Notes: generated by a model not told the origin, from the letters alone. DNA of 45,933 nucleotides from a bacterium (GCA_016934955.1 JAFGRY010000002.1:1-45933); one strand, 5' to 3'; counted from the first letter of the stretch, positions 1 to 7,619 are shown. Program-made: numbers and translations.

Positions 1-1
1 A

Positions 2-49
2 ACTCCTGAAGAAAAGCTTAAAGAGTACTTTCATCCCCTAAAACTGTAA
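2..49 (+). CDS. 3' end of an unidentified gene (partial)
   Basis: Reading from base 2, sixteen codons stay open and end in TAA at 47-49, giving the tail TPEEKLKEYFHPLKL. The composition (charged helix, then a short hydrophobic end) looks like a real C-terminus, and it would converge on the ABC permease gene. Only the tail is in the window, so no function can be given, and chance openness over 16 codons is possible. Confidence 0.3.
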   Translation, partial: TPEEKLKEYFHPLKL

Positions 50-147
50 ACAACGCGGGATTTTCTAACACTTTATCCTTTATCCTTAACCATTTACCCT
101 TTGTCATTCATAATTCATAATCCATAATTCATAATTGTCCAAATGCT
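50..147. repeat. Low-complexity spacer with short tandem motifs
   Basis: This gene-free spacer is built from short repeated words: TTTATCC/TTTACCC-type motifs at about 71-104 and CATAATTCATAAT-type motifs at about 105-136. The first motif resembles the reverse complement of the sequence around the stop codon of the DEAD-box gene (38120-38156). It looks like part of the genome's dispersed spacer repeats. Confidence 0.5.
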
Positions 148-1575
148 TCATCTCACATCATACCGCAGAAACGCCACGAAGGCGCCTGCAAACAGAAGCA
201 CGTTAAACAGACAGAGCAGCAGCAGGTCCAGACTGCTGTCGCGAATGACGCTGTCCAGTGATCTGCCGGCCTGCTGAAACTGCGGCGCGGGATTGTTCTC
301 GGGGAACGTACTGAAGTCCGAGGTGCTGCCGGTCAGCTTCACGATGAACACCTGGCTGTAGACGGTGCGCTTCAGGTGCTCGTAAAAACGGTACGCATCC
401 TCCTTGAGGCCCGATTCAACGTTCAATCCCGTACCGGCCAGGGAGCTCACCGCGTACATATAGCAGCTGACCGGGGAGACTCTCGAAATATTCATGGCGA
501 TATCGGACTGCCGCTGTTTCTCGTTGTCGTATTCACGTTCAAGATCAGCGACGCTGGTCCGGACCCGTTCTTCGTACCGCTTCTGAATTGCGACCCGCTC
601 GGCCATGAAACGGGCTGTCTGATCGTCCCAGCTGCTGGTGTCGGGGCTGGTCATGGGGCGGGTATTCTCTCCGCCGATGCTCTTCCAGAGCGCTGAATAT
701 TCCGCCCTCTCTTCTTCTTCGAGATCATGCAGCAGAGCGTTTTTTTCCATGGAAAACACCATCTCGGTTTTAACCGGATACATCGCTTCCGCCACCATGG
801 TACTGATCCGCGGGTAGGCCAGTGCGCTCATCACCCAGAGAAGCAGCAGGATGACAATTGCCGTGGAGCTGCGGTGCGTCAGGGCTGATACCAGCAGCCC
901 CAGATTGAAGAACACCGCGATCAGGAGCATCGACGCCAGCAGGATAAGCAGAAAATAGACGAGACTGTCGCCGCTGAAGATGAAGGCGCTTCCGGAAAAC
1001 ACCAGAATCAGAATACCGGTCAGCAGGGAGAGGAGAAAGGGGATGAAAAGAACGACATAGTTGCCGATCAGTTTGGCGATCAGGACCACGTGCCGCGGCA
1101 CGACATTGGAGAGCATCAATTTAAGGGTGCCGCTCTCCTTTTCACCTGATATGCTGTTGAATGAAAAAAGGATCGCCAGCAGCGAGATCACCACACTCAC
1201 AATGAAGAGCAGATCGATCTTCCCCAGCAGCAGCGACTGGGGATTATCCATGCCCCGGTCATTGGAAAAACTGATCCCTTCCCGGGGTTCGAAGTGAATC
1301 GTTGTCGGGAAAAAATATTCCAGCCCGATGGAGATGACACTGAGAGCGGCCGGTCTGCGAAACGCCTGGCTTCCGGAGGAAAGATGCCGCTCCCGGGGGT
1401 GCTCCCGCTCATAGAGCCCGGCCGCCTGCTCATAACTGCTCAGCCGCTTCTGATAGTCTTTATAATTCGTATACATTCCCAGCGGCACCAGAACAAGGCA
1501 AAGCAGCAGGGCAACGGTAAATCGCAAGCTGAGAAAACTGTCATGAATTTCCTTGATCAGCAGTGTCCGAAACAT
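148..1575 (-). CDS. ABC-2 type transporter permease
   Basis: This is a 475-residue inner-membrane permease of the ABC-2 family, in the subgroup with a large extracytoplasmic loop. The first membrane segment is at about 18-38, followed by an exported loop to about 115. A cluster of five or so hydrophobic segments follows (about 120-255), with the conserved stretch SGEKESGTLKLMLSNVVPR between the first two. A second long, charged exported loop runs from about 265 to 440, and a last segment lies near the C-terminus. The start follows a purine-rich site, GGGAGAAGGGAG, set very close to the ATG. It is the last gene of the operon tolC-like / NEW3 / STAS / permease, 27 bp after the STAS gene. No ATP-binding subunit is in the window, so the partner ATPase must be elsewhere. 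The substrate is unknown. Confidence 0.85.
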   Translation of the reverse strand: MFRTLLIKEIHDSFLSLRFTVALLLCLVLVPLGMYTNYKDYQKRLSSYEQAAGLYEREHPRERHLSSGSQAFRRPAALSVISIGLEYFFPTTIHFEPREGISFSNDRGMDNPQSLLLGKIDLLFIVSVVISLLAILFSFNSISGEKESGTLKLMLSNVVPRHVVLIAKLIGNYVVLFIPFLLSLLTGILILVFSGSAFIFSGDSLVYFLLILLASMLLIAVFFNLGLLVSALTHRSSTAIVILLLLWVMSALAYPRISTMVAEAMYPVKTEMVFSMEKNALLHDLEEEERAEYSALWKSIGGENTRPMTSPDTSSWDDQTARFMAERVAIQKRYEERVRTSVADLEREYDNEKQRQSDIAMNISRVSPVSCYMYAVSSLAGTGLNVESGLKEDAYRFYEHLKRTVYSQVFIVKLTGSTSDFSTFPENNPAPQFQQAGRSLDSVIRDSSLDLLLLCLFNVLLFAGAFVAFLRYDVR

Positions 1576-1602
1576 CTCCCTTCTCCCGCGATTTTGATTA
1601 TT

Positions 1603-1896
1603 TCAGCCGCAGATTGCCTGCAGCTTCATTTTTTTCAGAATGGTCTCGATCGGTGACTGTGCCCTGCAGACGGCAAATGAGCCGTTCCTCTGTCTGAACC
1701 TGCAGAACATCTCGGCAAGAAAAACCGCTCCGGGCGTATTGATCAGCTCCACGCTGCCGATATCGAGCACCAGGTGGTGCACGCCGTCTTCAACCAGCAG
1801 CCCGATCGCTTCCGACAGCCGCCGAGATTCCATCTCTCCCAGAAGCCTGCCGGAAAAATGGAGCGTGTAAATTCTCTCTTCTTTTGCCGTTCCCAT
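1603..1896 (-). CDS. STAS-domain protein (anti-sigma antagonist / MlaB-like)
   Basis: This small protein has about 97 residues from the preferred ATG at 1896; a GTG at 1938 would add 14 residues without a ribosome site. It has the alternating strand-helix pattern of STAS domains, and the signature LDIGSVELINTPGAVFLAEM matches the usual D-I-x-x-V-x-x-I-[ND]-[ST]-x-G phospho-switch region, with Thr in the switch position. STAS proteins act as partner-switch antagonists of anti-sigma factors or as regulatory subunits of transporters (for example MlaB). Its place between the NEW3 gene and the ABC permease gene favours a transporter-associated role. That role is an inference from position only. 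Confidence 0.75.
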   Translation of the reverse strand: MGTAKEERIYTLHFSGRLLGEMESRRLSEAIGLLVEDGVHHLVLDIGSVELINTPGAVFLAEMFCRFRQRNGSFAVCRAQSPIETILKKMKLQAICG

Positions 1897-1938
1897 TCTC
1901 TCACTCGCTTTCCCTGGCTGTGTGCGTTCCAGGAACAC

Positions 1939-1972
1939 GGCCGGTCAGCACCCTGTCGCCTCCTGACCGGCC
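1939..1972 (-). other. Perfect 10-bp inverted repeat inside the operon
   Basis: The arms GGCCGGTCAG (1939-1948) and CTGACCGGCC (1963-1972) are exact complements around a 14-nt loop. They lie in the 91-bp gap between the NEW3 gene and the STAS gene. No T-run follows on the minus strand, so an mRNA-processing or stabilising hairpin is more likely than an intrinsic terminator. Confidence 0.5.
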
Positions 1973-1987
1973 TCAGTCACCTCCCGG

Positions 1988-3490
1988 CTACCGCCGGGAC
2001 AGTTTGATGCCGAAGACGACGATACCGACCACCAGACCGATGAGCATCAGAATGAGGATGAGACTGCCCAGCAGCGGCGTCTTCGCGGAGATCTGGATCC
2101 GCACCGTCTTGTCCTCGGTCTGCACCGCTCTGTTGTCGGCCATGGCCTCGGTCTTTATTTTTACCTCCTGGGCGCCGACACCCACGTCCTGCGGCGGCAT
2201 GAAACGCAGGGTTACCTGCTGTTCCGCTTCGACGTCAAGGCTGGGGATAAGGGTCGGCTCCACTTCCGCTTTCCAGGTGGGAGGCACATCCGCCTCTATC
2301 TTGATATTATCCAGCCTCCTGGTTCCCGTGTTCTTGACGGTGGCGGTCATGGTGACCTGTTCGCCGGTCTTGATCTCATGATAGAGCGTGGGCGCGCTCA
2401 CTTCGATTCTGCCCACGCCCCTGGGAATCAGTTCCAGCTTGACTTTGCCCGCATTGATCTTTTCAAGATCCTCGTGGCTGATCCTGTTGTCGCTCTTCAG
2501 TTCGTTCAGCGCAGCCGCTTCTTTCTGGGGCAGCACCAGCGAATAAAAGTCGATGGGCCTGTCGATCACCACTTTGTCATCGGTTCTGTCGGGCAGATAG
2601 ACGATCAGGGAGAGGCTCTTGGAGGTCACTCCCTGGGGAAAGATCACCTGGGAAAGACGGGCATTGGTCGACGGATCGATGAACTCGTACGTGACCTGGC
2701 GGGGCAGATTCACCACTTCCAGCTTGTACACGTCATCGCCGCTGGAAAAGCGCTCCAGGTTGAGGTCGTATGTCGCCCGCGCTCCCAGATTCGTTTCCTG
2801 GGAAAACTGCTGGGATACGATATCGATGATATTGGCGCTGGCATCCTGCTGCAGATAGACATTGCGTGTATCCGAGCGATCGCCGTAGTTAAGGAGTATC
2901 TGGAGACTTTCCACATCCCTGAGCAGGGTGAAGTTCACTTCAGCGGTCCCCCCCAGTTCGATTGACGGCACATGCGCCTCGTAGGGATCGCCGATGATCG
3001 TCTTGTCGTCGAGATTGAGCAGGGACACGAAAATATTGTAGACCTTTTCCGGCCGCATGTCCGTGGTAAAGACATCCTGATTCTGGCGGAAAAATTCCAA
3101 GTACTCCTCATTGCCGCTTGCCGTGCTCCGCAGCACGACCCGTACCTTGCGGCGCTTCTGGCGGGTCTGGTACTTCACGGCCCGCTCGATCACGATATAG
3201 GACTGTTCTGAAATGACCCGCAGGATCAGCTTCTGATATTCCACCTGGGTCGAGAGCATGGTGTTGCGTGAGCGTTCAAAGTCATTTTTCGAGAGTGCGT
3301 CCTTGCTGAACAGCTTTTCATCGTTCTCATACTGCTGTTTCGCCGTCTCATAATTGGCCCTGGCCTTCTTCAGATCCAGCAGCAGTGTTGCCTGATCGGT
3401 CCCGGACCGCTGCCCGAACAACTGACCGGCAGTCACTAATACCAGCACCGCACCCAGTGCCAATCCCGCTCGTTTTCCGTGTGTGAACAT
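1988..3490 (-). CDS. Exported NEW3-domain protein with TolC-docking-like coiled coil and C-terminal anchor
   Basis: This 500-residue protein begins with a signal peptide (cleavage near residue 25). Residues about 30-100 form a coiled coil resembling the alpha-hairpin of periplasmic adaptor proteins. The tip LFSKDALS fits the L-x6-S part of the adaptor R-x3-L-x6-S TolC-docking motif, with Asn where Arg is expected. A long beta-rich region follows. Residues about 365-465 look like a NEW3/CARDB-type Ig domain (VKNTGTRRLDNIKIEADVPP), and a membrane segment at about 473-495 ends in basic residues. It is likely held in the inner membrane with its bulk in the periplasm. It lies 43 bp after the TolC-like gene, so a linking role between permease and outer-membrane channel is plausible. 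It lacks an obvious lipoyl/barrel-sandwich domain and is not a standard adaptor. Confidence 0.7.
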   Translation of the reverse strand: MFTHGKRAGLALGAVLVLVTAGQLFGQRSGTDQATLLLDLKKARANYETAKQQYENDEKLFSKDALSKNDFERSRNTMLSTQVEYQKLILRVISEQSYIVIERAVKYQTRQKRRKVRVVLRSTASGNEEYLEFFRQNQDVFTTDMRPEKVYNIFVSLLNLDDKTIIGDPYEAHVPSIELGGTAEVNFTLLRDVESLQILLNYGDRSDTRNVYLQQDASANIIDIVSQQFSQETNLGARATYDLNLERFSSGDDVYKLEVVNLPRQVTYEFIDPSTNARLSQVIFPQGVTSKSLSLIVYLPDRTDDKVVIDRPIDFYSLVLPQKEAAALNELKSDNRISHEDLEKINAGKVKLELIPRGVGRIEVSAPTLYHEIKTGEQVTMTATVKNTGTRRLDNIKIEADVPPTWKAEVEPTLIPSLDVEAEQQVTLRFMPPQDVGVGAQEVKIKTEAMADNRAVQTEDKTVRIQISAKTPLLGSLILILMLIGLVVGIVVFGIKLSRR

Positions 3491-3533
3491 GTGATACCCC
3501 TTTTATTATCGTAATTGAATAATCGTCTGCAGG

Positions 3534-5066
3534 TTAATCGGAAAAATAATTTTCCCTGAGATAACTGCGGTCGTTCTTGAAATCCCAGAGCGTCGTCCGT
3601 TTCAGCTCGGCAACGGTCATCTGATAGGTGATGAAAGCGTTGAGATAGTCAAGCTGTGACTGGGCCAGCCGTTCCTGCTCCCGGGAGAGCTCCTGGCTCG
3701 AGATATCCCCGTTCTCGAACCGGACCCTGCTGATCTCATAGCTTCGCTCCGACACCCGCTGATTCTGTTCGAGAATCCTCAGCCTGTTTTTCGCTTCATC
3801 GATACTGCGCACCACATCACGCACCTCTTTGATAATGGTGACTTCGAGATTCTCAAGGTCGAGTTCGCTGCGGCGCAGATTCGCCCGTTCCTGCTGTACC
3901 CGGGAGGATCCCCGGCCCCAGTCGAAGATGGGATATGAGAGTGTCAATGTGACGCCTCTGTTCGGCGGACGATCGACGAAATTATCGAAAGACGATTGAA
4001 ACAGCTCCTGGGTGGTTCCGGTGCCGATGGTGCTCACTCCCGTGATATCGTAATAGGCGGAAATCGCGCCGCTCAGTTCCCGCACCCGTTTCGCCCGGTC
4101 AAGCCTGATCTGCTGCAGCTTGATATTCAGCTCGGATTCGTTGATTTCAAGCCGGTGGGCCAGGGCCTCGGCAACCGCCTTGTCCCGGTCCACGGCGAAT
4201 GTATCGTACTGCAGGTCGGTCAGAATCTGGAACTCCTCGTCGAGATCGAGGCCGATCAGCTGTTTAAAATCGTCCTCGTTTCGCTGCAGCGTTCCGACCG
4301 CCTCGGAGAGATTCCCCCTGTTGGTGGCGGCATCCACTTCACTGATCAGCACATCGCCCAGGGGAATGCGCCCCGTTTCCGCTTTCAGACGGGCGATTCT
4401 CAGTGCTTCTTCGGAATTTTTCAGCCGTTCCTCGGCGATCTCGACGTTCCGGGTCAGCCGGTAAAGGTTGTAGTAGGCCACGGTCACATTGTAAATGATG
4501 TTCATCTGCTGCCGGGTGAACACGCTGGTGGTTCGCTCGAGCTCATATTTTGCTTCATTGAGATTCTCTCTGAGCGTGTTGCGGGTAAAAATCGGCTGGG
4601 TGAAACTGAGGCTCAGGCTGGAATAGGCCTGGTCCGTTTTAAGCTGCGCGTAATTCTGCTGCGGCAGCGTTGTCGTCTGGTTGTCCCGGTACATCAGGGA
4701 ACGCAGGGCGAAGTTGCCGCCCGTGGGAAGTATATAGGTGAATTTCAGGTCGCCGCCCAGCTGCATCGATCCGAACGAATTGTACACCGGCAGGCCGTCT
4801 GCACGCTGCACAGGGATCACGCTTTCGTTCCATCCGGGAGTGAACAGACTCAGATCCATGCGCGGCTTGAACATCGCCTTGTAATAATTGAAATAGAACT
4901 GCATGGCATTCTTCTCTTCCAGGTAGGATTTCACCGTGTAGCTCTGATTCAGGGCGATATCAACCGCTTCCTCGAAGGAGAGCACCCGCCGTTCCTGGGC
5001 GAGGGACCGCGGCATCACCGAGATAACAAGAAGCAGCACCGCAAGTGGATAATAGCGACATTTCAT
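3534..5066 (-). CDS. TolC-family outer membrane efflux protein
   Basis: This 510-residue protein is of the outer-membrane efflux (OEP) family, which forms trimeric channels spanning outer membrane and periplasm for tripartite exporters. A signal peptide ends near AQE. Two homologous halves of long helices alternate with beta segments, as the family requires (for example the helix around NVTVAYYNLYRLTRNVEIAE and the second-half strand GVTLTLSYPIFDWGRG). The ATG at 5066 is chosen because GGGAGG lies 7 bases upstream; an upstream ATG at 5099 has no such site. It is the first gene of the export operon, and the divergent NUDIX gene starts 268 bp away. An operator-like palindrome lies in that gap. 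Confidence 0.9.
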   Translation of the reverse strand: MKCRYYPLAVLLLVISVMPRSLAQERRVLSFEEAVDIALNQSYTVKSYLEEKNAMQFYFNYYKAMFKPRMDLSLFTPGWNESVIPVQRADGLPVYNSFGSMQLGGDLKFTYILPTGGNFALRSLMYRDNQTTTLPQQNYAQLKTDQAYSSLSLSFTQPIFTRNTLRENLNEAKYELERTTSVFTRQQMNIIYNVTVAYYNLYRLTRNVEIAEERLKNSEEALRIARLKAETGRIPLGDVLISEVDAATNRGNLSEAVGTLQRNEDDFKQLIGLDLDEEFQILTDLQYDTFAVDRDKAVAEALAHRLEINESELNIKLQQIRLDRAKRVRELSGAISAYYDITGVSTIGTGTTQELFQSSFDNFVDRPPNRGVTLTLSYPIFDWGRGSSRVQQERANLRRSELDLENLEVTIIKEVRDVVRSIDEAKNRLRILEQNQRVSERSYEISRVRFENGDISSQELSREQERLAQSQLDYLNAFITYQMTVAELKRTTLWDFKNDRSYLRENYFSD

Positions 5067-5229
5067 CAACTGACCTCCCGCGCATATCGTTATGTACATT
5101 CAGGGAAGGAGAAAGCAAGGGCCGTGCCAGCCCGGACACGAACAGCGGCAGCATCATGCAAGCAGCTTGTTAATATGTATCTTACCGGTAGTGCAGCGCA
5201 GAGAAACGGTGGAAACGCACCGAGGACAA

Positions 5230-5247
5230 TGAGTAACGGCTTACTCA
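5230..5247. promoter_or_regulatory. TetR-type operator-like palindrome
   Basis: TGAGTAA (5230-5236) and TTACTCA (5241-5247) are perfect complements around a 4-bp spacer. Palindromes of the TGAGTAA-n4-TTACTCA form are typical binding sites of TetR/AcrR-family repressors that control efflux genes. The site lies between the divergent TolC-like and NUDIX genes. No TetR-like gene is in the window. Confidence 0.6.
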
Positions 5248-5252
5248 CATCG

Positions 5253-5270
5253 TGTAACAGTGCTTACTCA
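5253..5270. promoter_or_regulatory. Second, half-degenerate copy of the operator
   Basis: The right half GCTTACTCA repeats the last nine bases of the palindrome at 5230-5247, while the left half is only loosely matched. The copies are offset by 23 bp, about two helical turns. This would suit cooperative binding of two dimers on one face of the DNA. Confidence 0.4.
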
Positions 5271-5299
5271 TCAGGAATGCGGCGGGCCGCTGAAACCGC

Positions 5300-5328
5300 T
5301 TGCGGAAACGGGGATTGTTTCCTAGATT
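5300..5328 (+). promoter_or_regulatory. Promoter of the NUDIX gene, leaderless arrangement
   Basis: TTGCGG (5300-5305) and TAGATT (5323-5328) are separated by 17 bp, a good sigma70-type layout. The -10 hexamer ends 6 bases before the ATG at 5335, so transcription would begin at or next to the start codon. No Shine-Dalgarno site precedes the gene. Confidence 0.5.
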
Positions 5329-5334
5329 GGGGGC

Positions 5335-5730
5335 ATGAAAAGAAAAGGGTGCAGTATCTTGTTCGTCAACAGCAGCAATCAGGTGCTGCTCTTCCTGCGG
5401 GACAACAAGCCGGATATCCCCTATCCCGATATGTGGGATGTGCCGGGAGGACACGTCGAACCGGGGGAGACGCCTGAAGCCTGTATCATACGGGAAATGA
5501 AAGAGGAGATGGATCTGAACCTGGAAGGATTCTCGCTCCTGTCGAAATTGGAATTCAGCGACCGTATCGAATACACCTACTGGAAAGAGGAAGATCTCGA
5601 CATCGACGCCATCGACCTCACGGAAGGACAGCGGCTGAAATGGTTCAGCAGGGAAGAGGCCGCCCGCACGCCCCTTGCCTATGGATTCAACACCATCGTG
5701 GAATCATTTTTCAGCAGCCGCTCCCGGTGA
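5335..5730 (+). CDS. NUDIX hydrolase
   Basis: This 131-residue protein is of normal size for a single NUDIX domain. The NUDIX box G-x5-E-x7-R-E-x2-E-E is complete at residues 39-58 (GGHVEPGE then REMKEEMDL), with Asp in place of the usual final Gly. It therefore keeps the Mg2+-binding glutamates that cleave nucleoside diphosphates linked to another group. The substrate cannot be read from the sequence. The 3' end overlaps the convergent methyltransferase gene by 27 bp. The start at 5335 has a promoter right next to it and no ribosome-binding site. Confidence 0.9.
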   Translation: MKRKGCSILFVNSSNQVLLFLRDNKPDIPYPDMWDVPGGHVEPGETPEACIIREMKEEMDLNLEGFSLLSKLEFSDRIEYTYWKEEDLDIDAIDLTEGQRLKWFSREEAARTPLAYGFNTIVESFFSSRSR

Positions 5731-6489
5731 GGCGGCGTTTTCCTCGCTTTTGCGCATCACGTAAAAAACGTACCCGTAAAAATGGGAATACCGCCTGTAC
5801 AGCTCTATCTCCTTCTTCTCCTGCTCTATCAGACGCAGCAGGCCTCTGTCGTTTTTATGCTGATGGACCAGCCGTTCCAGCCGTTTTTCCAGGGGATTGA
5901 AGTAATCCTGCCACCAGGCGGCCCGCGGAAGGATGAAATGCCCCACCGGGCGGTAGCCGCGGGCTTCGATCAGTTTCAGGTTTGACTCCGTATCCCGCAT
6001 TTCGGGATACCCCTCATCCCAGAATTTTCGTACTTCGGCGGGAGGATTCGGTTTGAGCCAGGTCGCCTCCGATACGGCGATATGGCCCCCCGCGCTGAGG
6101 AACGGCCGCCAGCGGACCAGCCCCTGCTCAAATCCCATAATGTATATGGCCCCTTCCGACCAGATGAGATCGAAACTGCCCTGAGCGAAATCCATCGACG
6201 TCATATCACCCCGCACGATTCTGATGCGGCCCTCGAGCCCCTTCCCGCGCACCTTCTCGGCGAGGACATCGAGATAGGACTGATGATAGTCCAGGGCCGT
6301 GATGGTTCCGTCCGTCAGGTCCGCGAGATCGAGAGTCTGCATACCCGGCCCGCAGCCCACATCGAGGATACGGGGCTTCGGGGGCAGATCCCTGATCAGG
6401 GACAGCGCCCGGCCTGTCGATTCTCTGTTGCCCGGGCCCTCACGGGGCAGCTCGCTGTGTATCATCAGGAACAGACTCATGTAATCCAT
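5704..6489 (-). CDS. Class I SAM-dependent methyltransferase
   Basis: This 261-residue cytoplasmic protein has the Rossmann-fold methyltransferase motifs in order: motif I ILDVGCGPGMQT (about 40-51), the acidic end of strand 2 (ALDYH), the adenine-contact motif GDMTSMDF, and motif IV FDLIWSEGAIYIMGF. The C-terminal third is a charged helical extension without a recognisable acceptor domain, so the substrate is unknown. The start at 6489 has GGGAGG a few bases upstream. Its 3' end overlaps the NUDIX gene on the other strand. A possible short reading frame overlaps its first 50 bases in another frame. Confidence 0.85.
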   Translation of the reverse strand: MDYMSLFLMIHSELPREGPGNRESTGRALSLIRDLPPKPRILDVGCGPGMQTLDLADLTDGTITALDYHQSYLDVLAEKVRGKGLEGRIRIVRGDMTSMDFAQGSFDLIWSEGAIYIMGFEQGLVRWRPFLSAGGHIAVSEATWLKPNPPAEVRKFWDEGYPEMRDTESNLKLIEARGYRPVGHFILPRAAWWQDYFNPLEKRLERLVHQHKNDRGLLRLIEQEKKEIELYRRYSHFYGYVFYVMRKSEENAASPGAAAEK

Positions 6490-6685
6490 TGATTTTCCTC
6501 CCGCTGTATGGGGTATGCCCCGGACCGTGATCGCGCCGGATCTTACAGTGACCCTTATTCGAACACATCGAGGTCGGCGCTGGGCCAGCTGCCGCGGCTG
6601 CGACCCGGACCGGAAGCGTCAGCAGCACAATAAGTACATATATCCGTTTCAGGATACTCCGATCGCTGCACCTGTTGTCCGTCAT
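6440..6685 (-). pseudogene. Possible small exported protein or decayed gene start
   Basis: From the ATG at 6685, with GGAGG about 5 bases upstream, comes an N-terminus that looks like a signal peptide: basic residues, then YVLIVLLTLPVRVAAA. After residue 35 the sequence loses protein-like character, and the frame runs 50 bp into the methyltransferase gene. It may be the preserved 5' end of a frameshifted gene or a genuine small secreted peptide of about 81 residues. Evidence is weak beyond the start region. Confidence 0.25.
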
Positions 6686-6716
6686 CATCCCCTCCACGGC
6701 CCATGTTCCGCCGGTT

Positions 6717-6884
6717 CTATTCGGAGACTGCCGGATAGAGATGGTTCGGTTTGATGTACAGGCGTGAATGGCGTATGTCGAAAATCAGATTGAAATATCT
6801 GAGTGCTCCGTTGCCGATGACGGCGTCGGCACCATCAGAAAGCGTTCGCACACGAGGGTAAAGTACTGATGATTCCTGCAAATG
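6717..6884 (-). pseudogene. C-terminal remnant of a retropepsin-like aspartyl protease
   Basis: Read on the minus strand, the last 50 or so codons before a TAG at 6717-6719 give DAVIGNGALRYFNLIFD followed by RLYIKPN. This is the characteristic C-terminal segment of bacterial pepsin/retropepsin-like aspartyl proteases (pattern G-x-I-G-N-x-x-L-x-x-F-N-x-x-F-D ... L-x-K-P-N). A stop codon at 6885-6887 closes the frame upstream and no catalytic D-T/S-G is left. The fragment is about 55 codons against more than 250 in intact family members, so it is a relic. Confidence 0.6.
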
Positions 6885-7011
6885 TCAAGCGTCAAGTGTG
6901 TCACCGGACCGGCCGGAGCCGCGGGAAATTGATGCCTGAAAAGGCGGGAAACACCCTCACCGCCGCCTCTTCCGCCCTGGTGCGGACGCCGGATTCGTCA
7001 ACAAAATACGC

Positions 7012-7040
7012 TTGATTTTTACAATAATTCTTTTTATTCT
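7012..7040 (+). promoter_or_regulatory. Promoter of the bifunctional-nuclease-family gene, leaderless arrangement
   Basis: TTGATT (7012-7017) and TATTCT (7035-7040) are spaced by 17 bp. The -10 hexamer ends 6 bases before the ATG at 7047, the same geometry as in front of the NUDIX gene. There is no Shine-Dalgarno sequence between promoter and start. Confidence 0.55.
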
Positions 7041-7046
7041 AGGCCT

Positions 7047-7619
7047 ATGACTGAAAAAAATACAATGAATGATCTTGTATCGGTTGCGGTCGATCGAGTC
7101 ACTCTCGACACGGCGAGCAACAGATTTGTCGTGATATTGAAGGACGATATATTCAACCGCTGGCTGCCGATTGTGGTCGGCCCGGCCGAGGCCCAGGCAA
7201 TCGCCATCCAGATGGAGAAAGTCGTTCCGCCCCGCCCCATGACCCACGACCTTTTCAGCAACGTGCTTACCAAAATAAAGGCTGATATCAGCCGCGTCGT
7301 CATAAACGACCTCAAAGACAGTACCTACTATGCCACGATCGATGTCATTCAGCACGGTTCACTGCTGCACATTGACGCCAGGCCCAGCGACGGCATCGCC
7401 CTTGCGCTGAGAATGGGCTCACCCATTCTTGTGGCGGAAGCGGTCATGGCACGAGCGGCCATTGGCGAGGAAATCGCCGTCACCGGTGAGAGTACGGACA
7501 AGGAAGAAGAGATCAGCGCGCTGAACGATAAAATGCAGCAGGCCGTCAGCGAGGAACGGTATGAAGACGCCGCCAGACTGAGAGATCTGATCAACAATCT
7601 ACGACAGCAGCAGAGCTGA
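7047..7619 (+). CDS. Bifunctional nuclease family protein (DUF151/BFN) with UVR motif
   Basis: This 190-residue protein has two parts. Residues 1-140 are a DUF151/BFN domain with the conserved LPIVVGPAEAQAIAIQME stretch and the hallmark DARPSDGIALALR. A C-terminal UVR motif (about 160-187, LNDKMQQAVSEERYEDAARL) is of the kind found in UvrB/UvrC and Clp regulators. The family is reported to have nuclease activity in plants, while its bacterial role is poorly defined; the UVR motif suggests a protein-protein contact. An in-frame ATG lies six codons inside, but the promoter position favours 7047. The gene is followed 78 bp later by the antiporter gene on the same strand. Confidence 0.85.
   Translation: MTEKNTMNDLVSVAVDRVTLDTASNRFVVILKDDIFNRWLPIVVGPAEAQAIAIQMEKVVPPRPMTHDLFSNVLTKIKADISRVVINDLKDSTYYATIDVIQHGSLLHIDARPSDGIALALRMGSPILVAEAVMARAAIGEEIAVTGESTDKEEEISALNDKMQQAVSEERYEDAARLRDLINNLRQQQS

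Larger units (their letters stand above)
6490..7046. other. Gene-poor spacer with gene relics
   Basis: This 557-bp spacer between the methyltransferase and the nuclease-family gene holds the signal-peptide-like start and the aspartyl-protease remnant, both on the minus strand. It also holds the promoter of the next gene at its right end. Between 6890 and 7010 I see nothing recognisable. Confidence 0.5.

Noticed and set aside
5230..5270. Two similar short sites as the start of a CRISPR-like array
   Set aside because: There are only two copies, one half-degenerate, with no spacer structure and no cas genes. An operator pair explains them.
3996..5477. Open frame of 493 codons opposite the TolC-like gene
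   Set aside because: It crosses the TolC-like gene, the operator region and the start of the NUDIX gene in another frame. The translation has no protein-like pattern.
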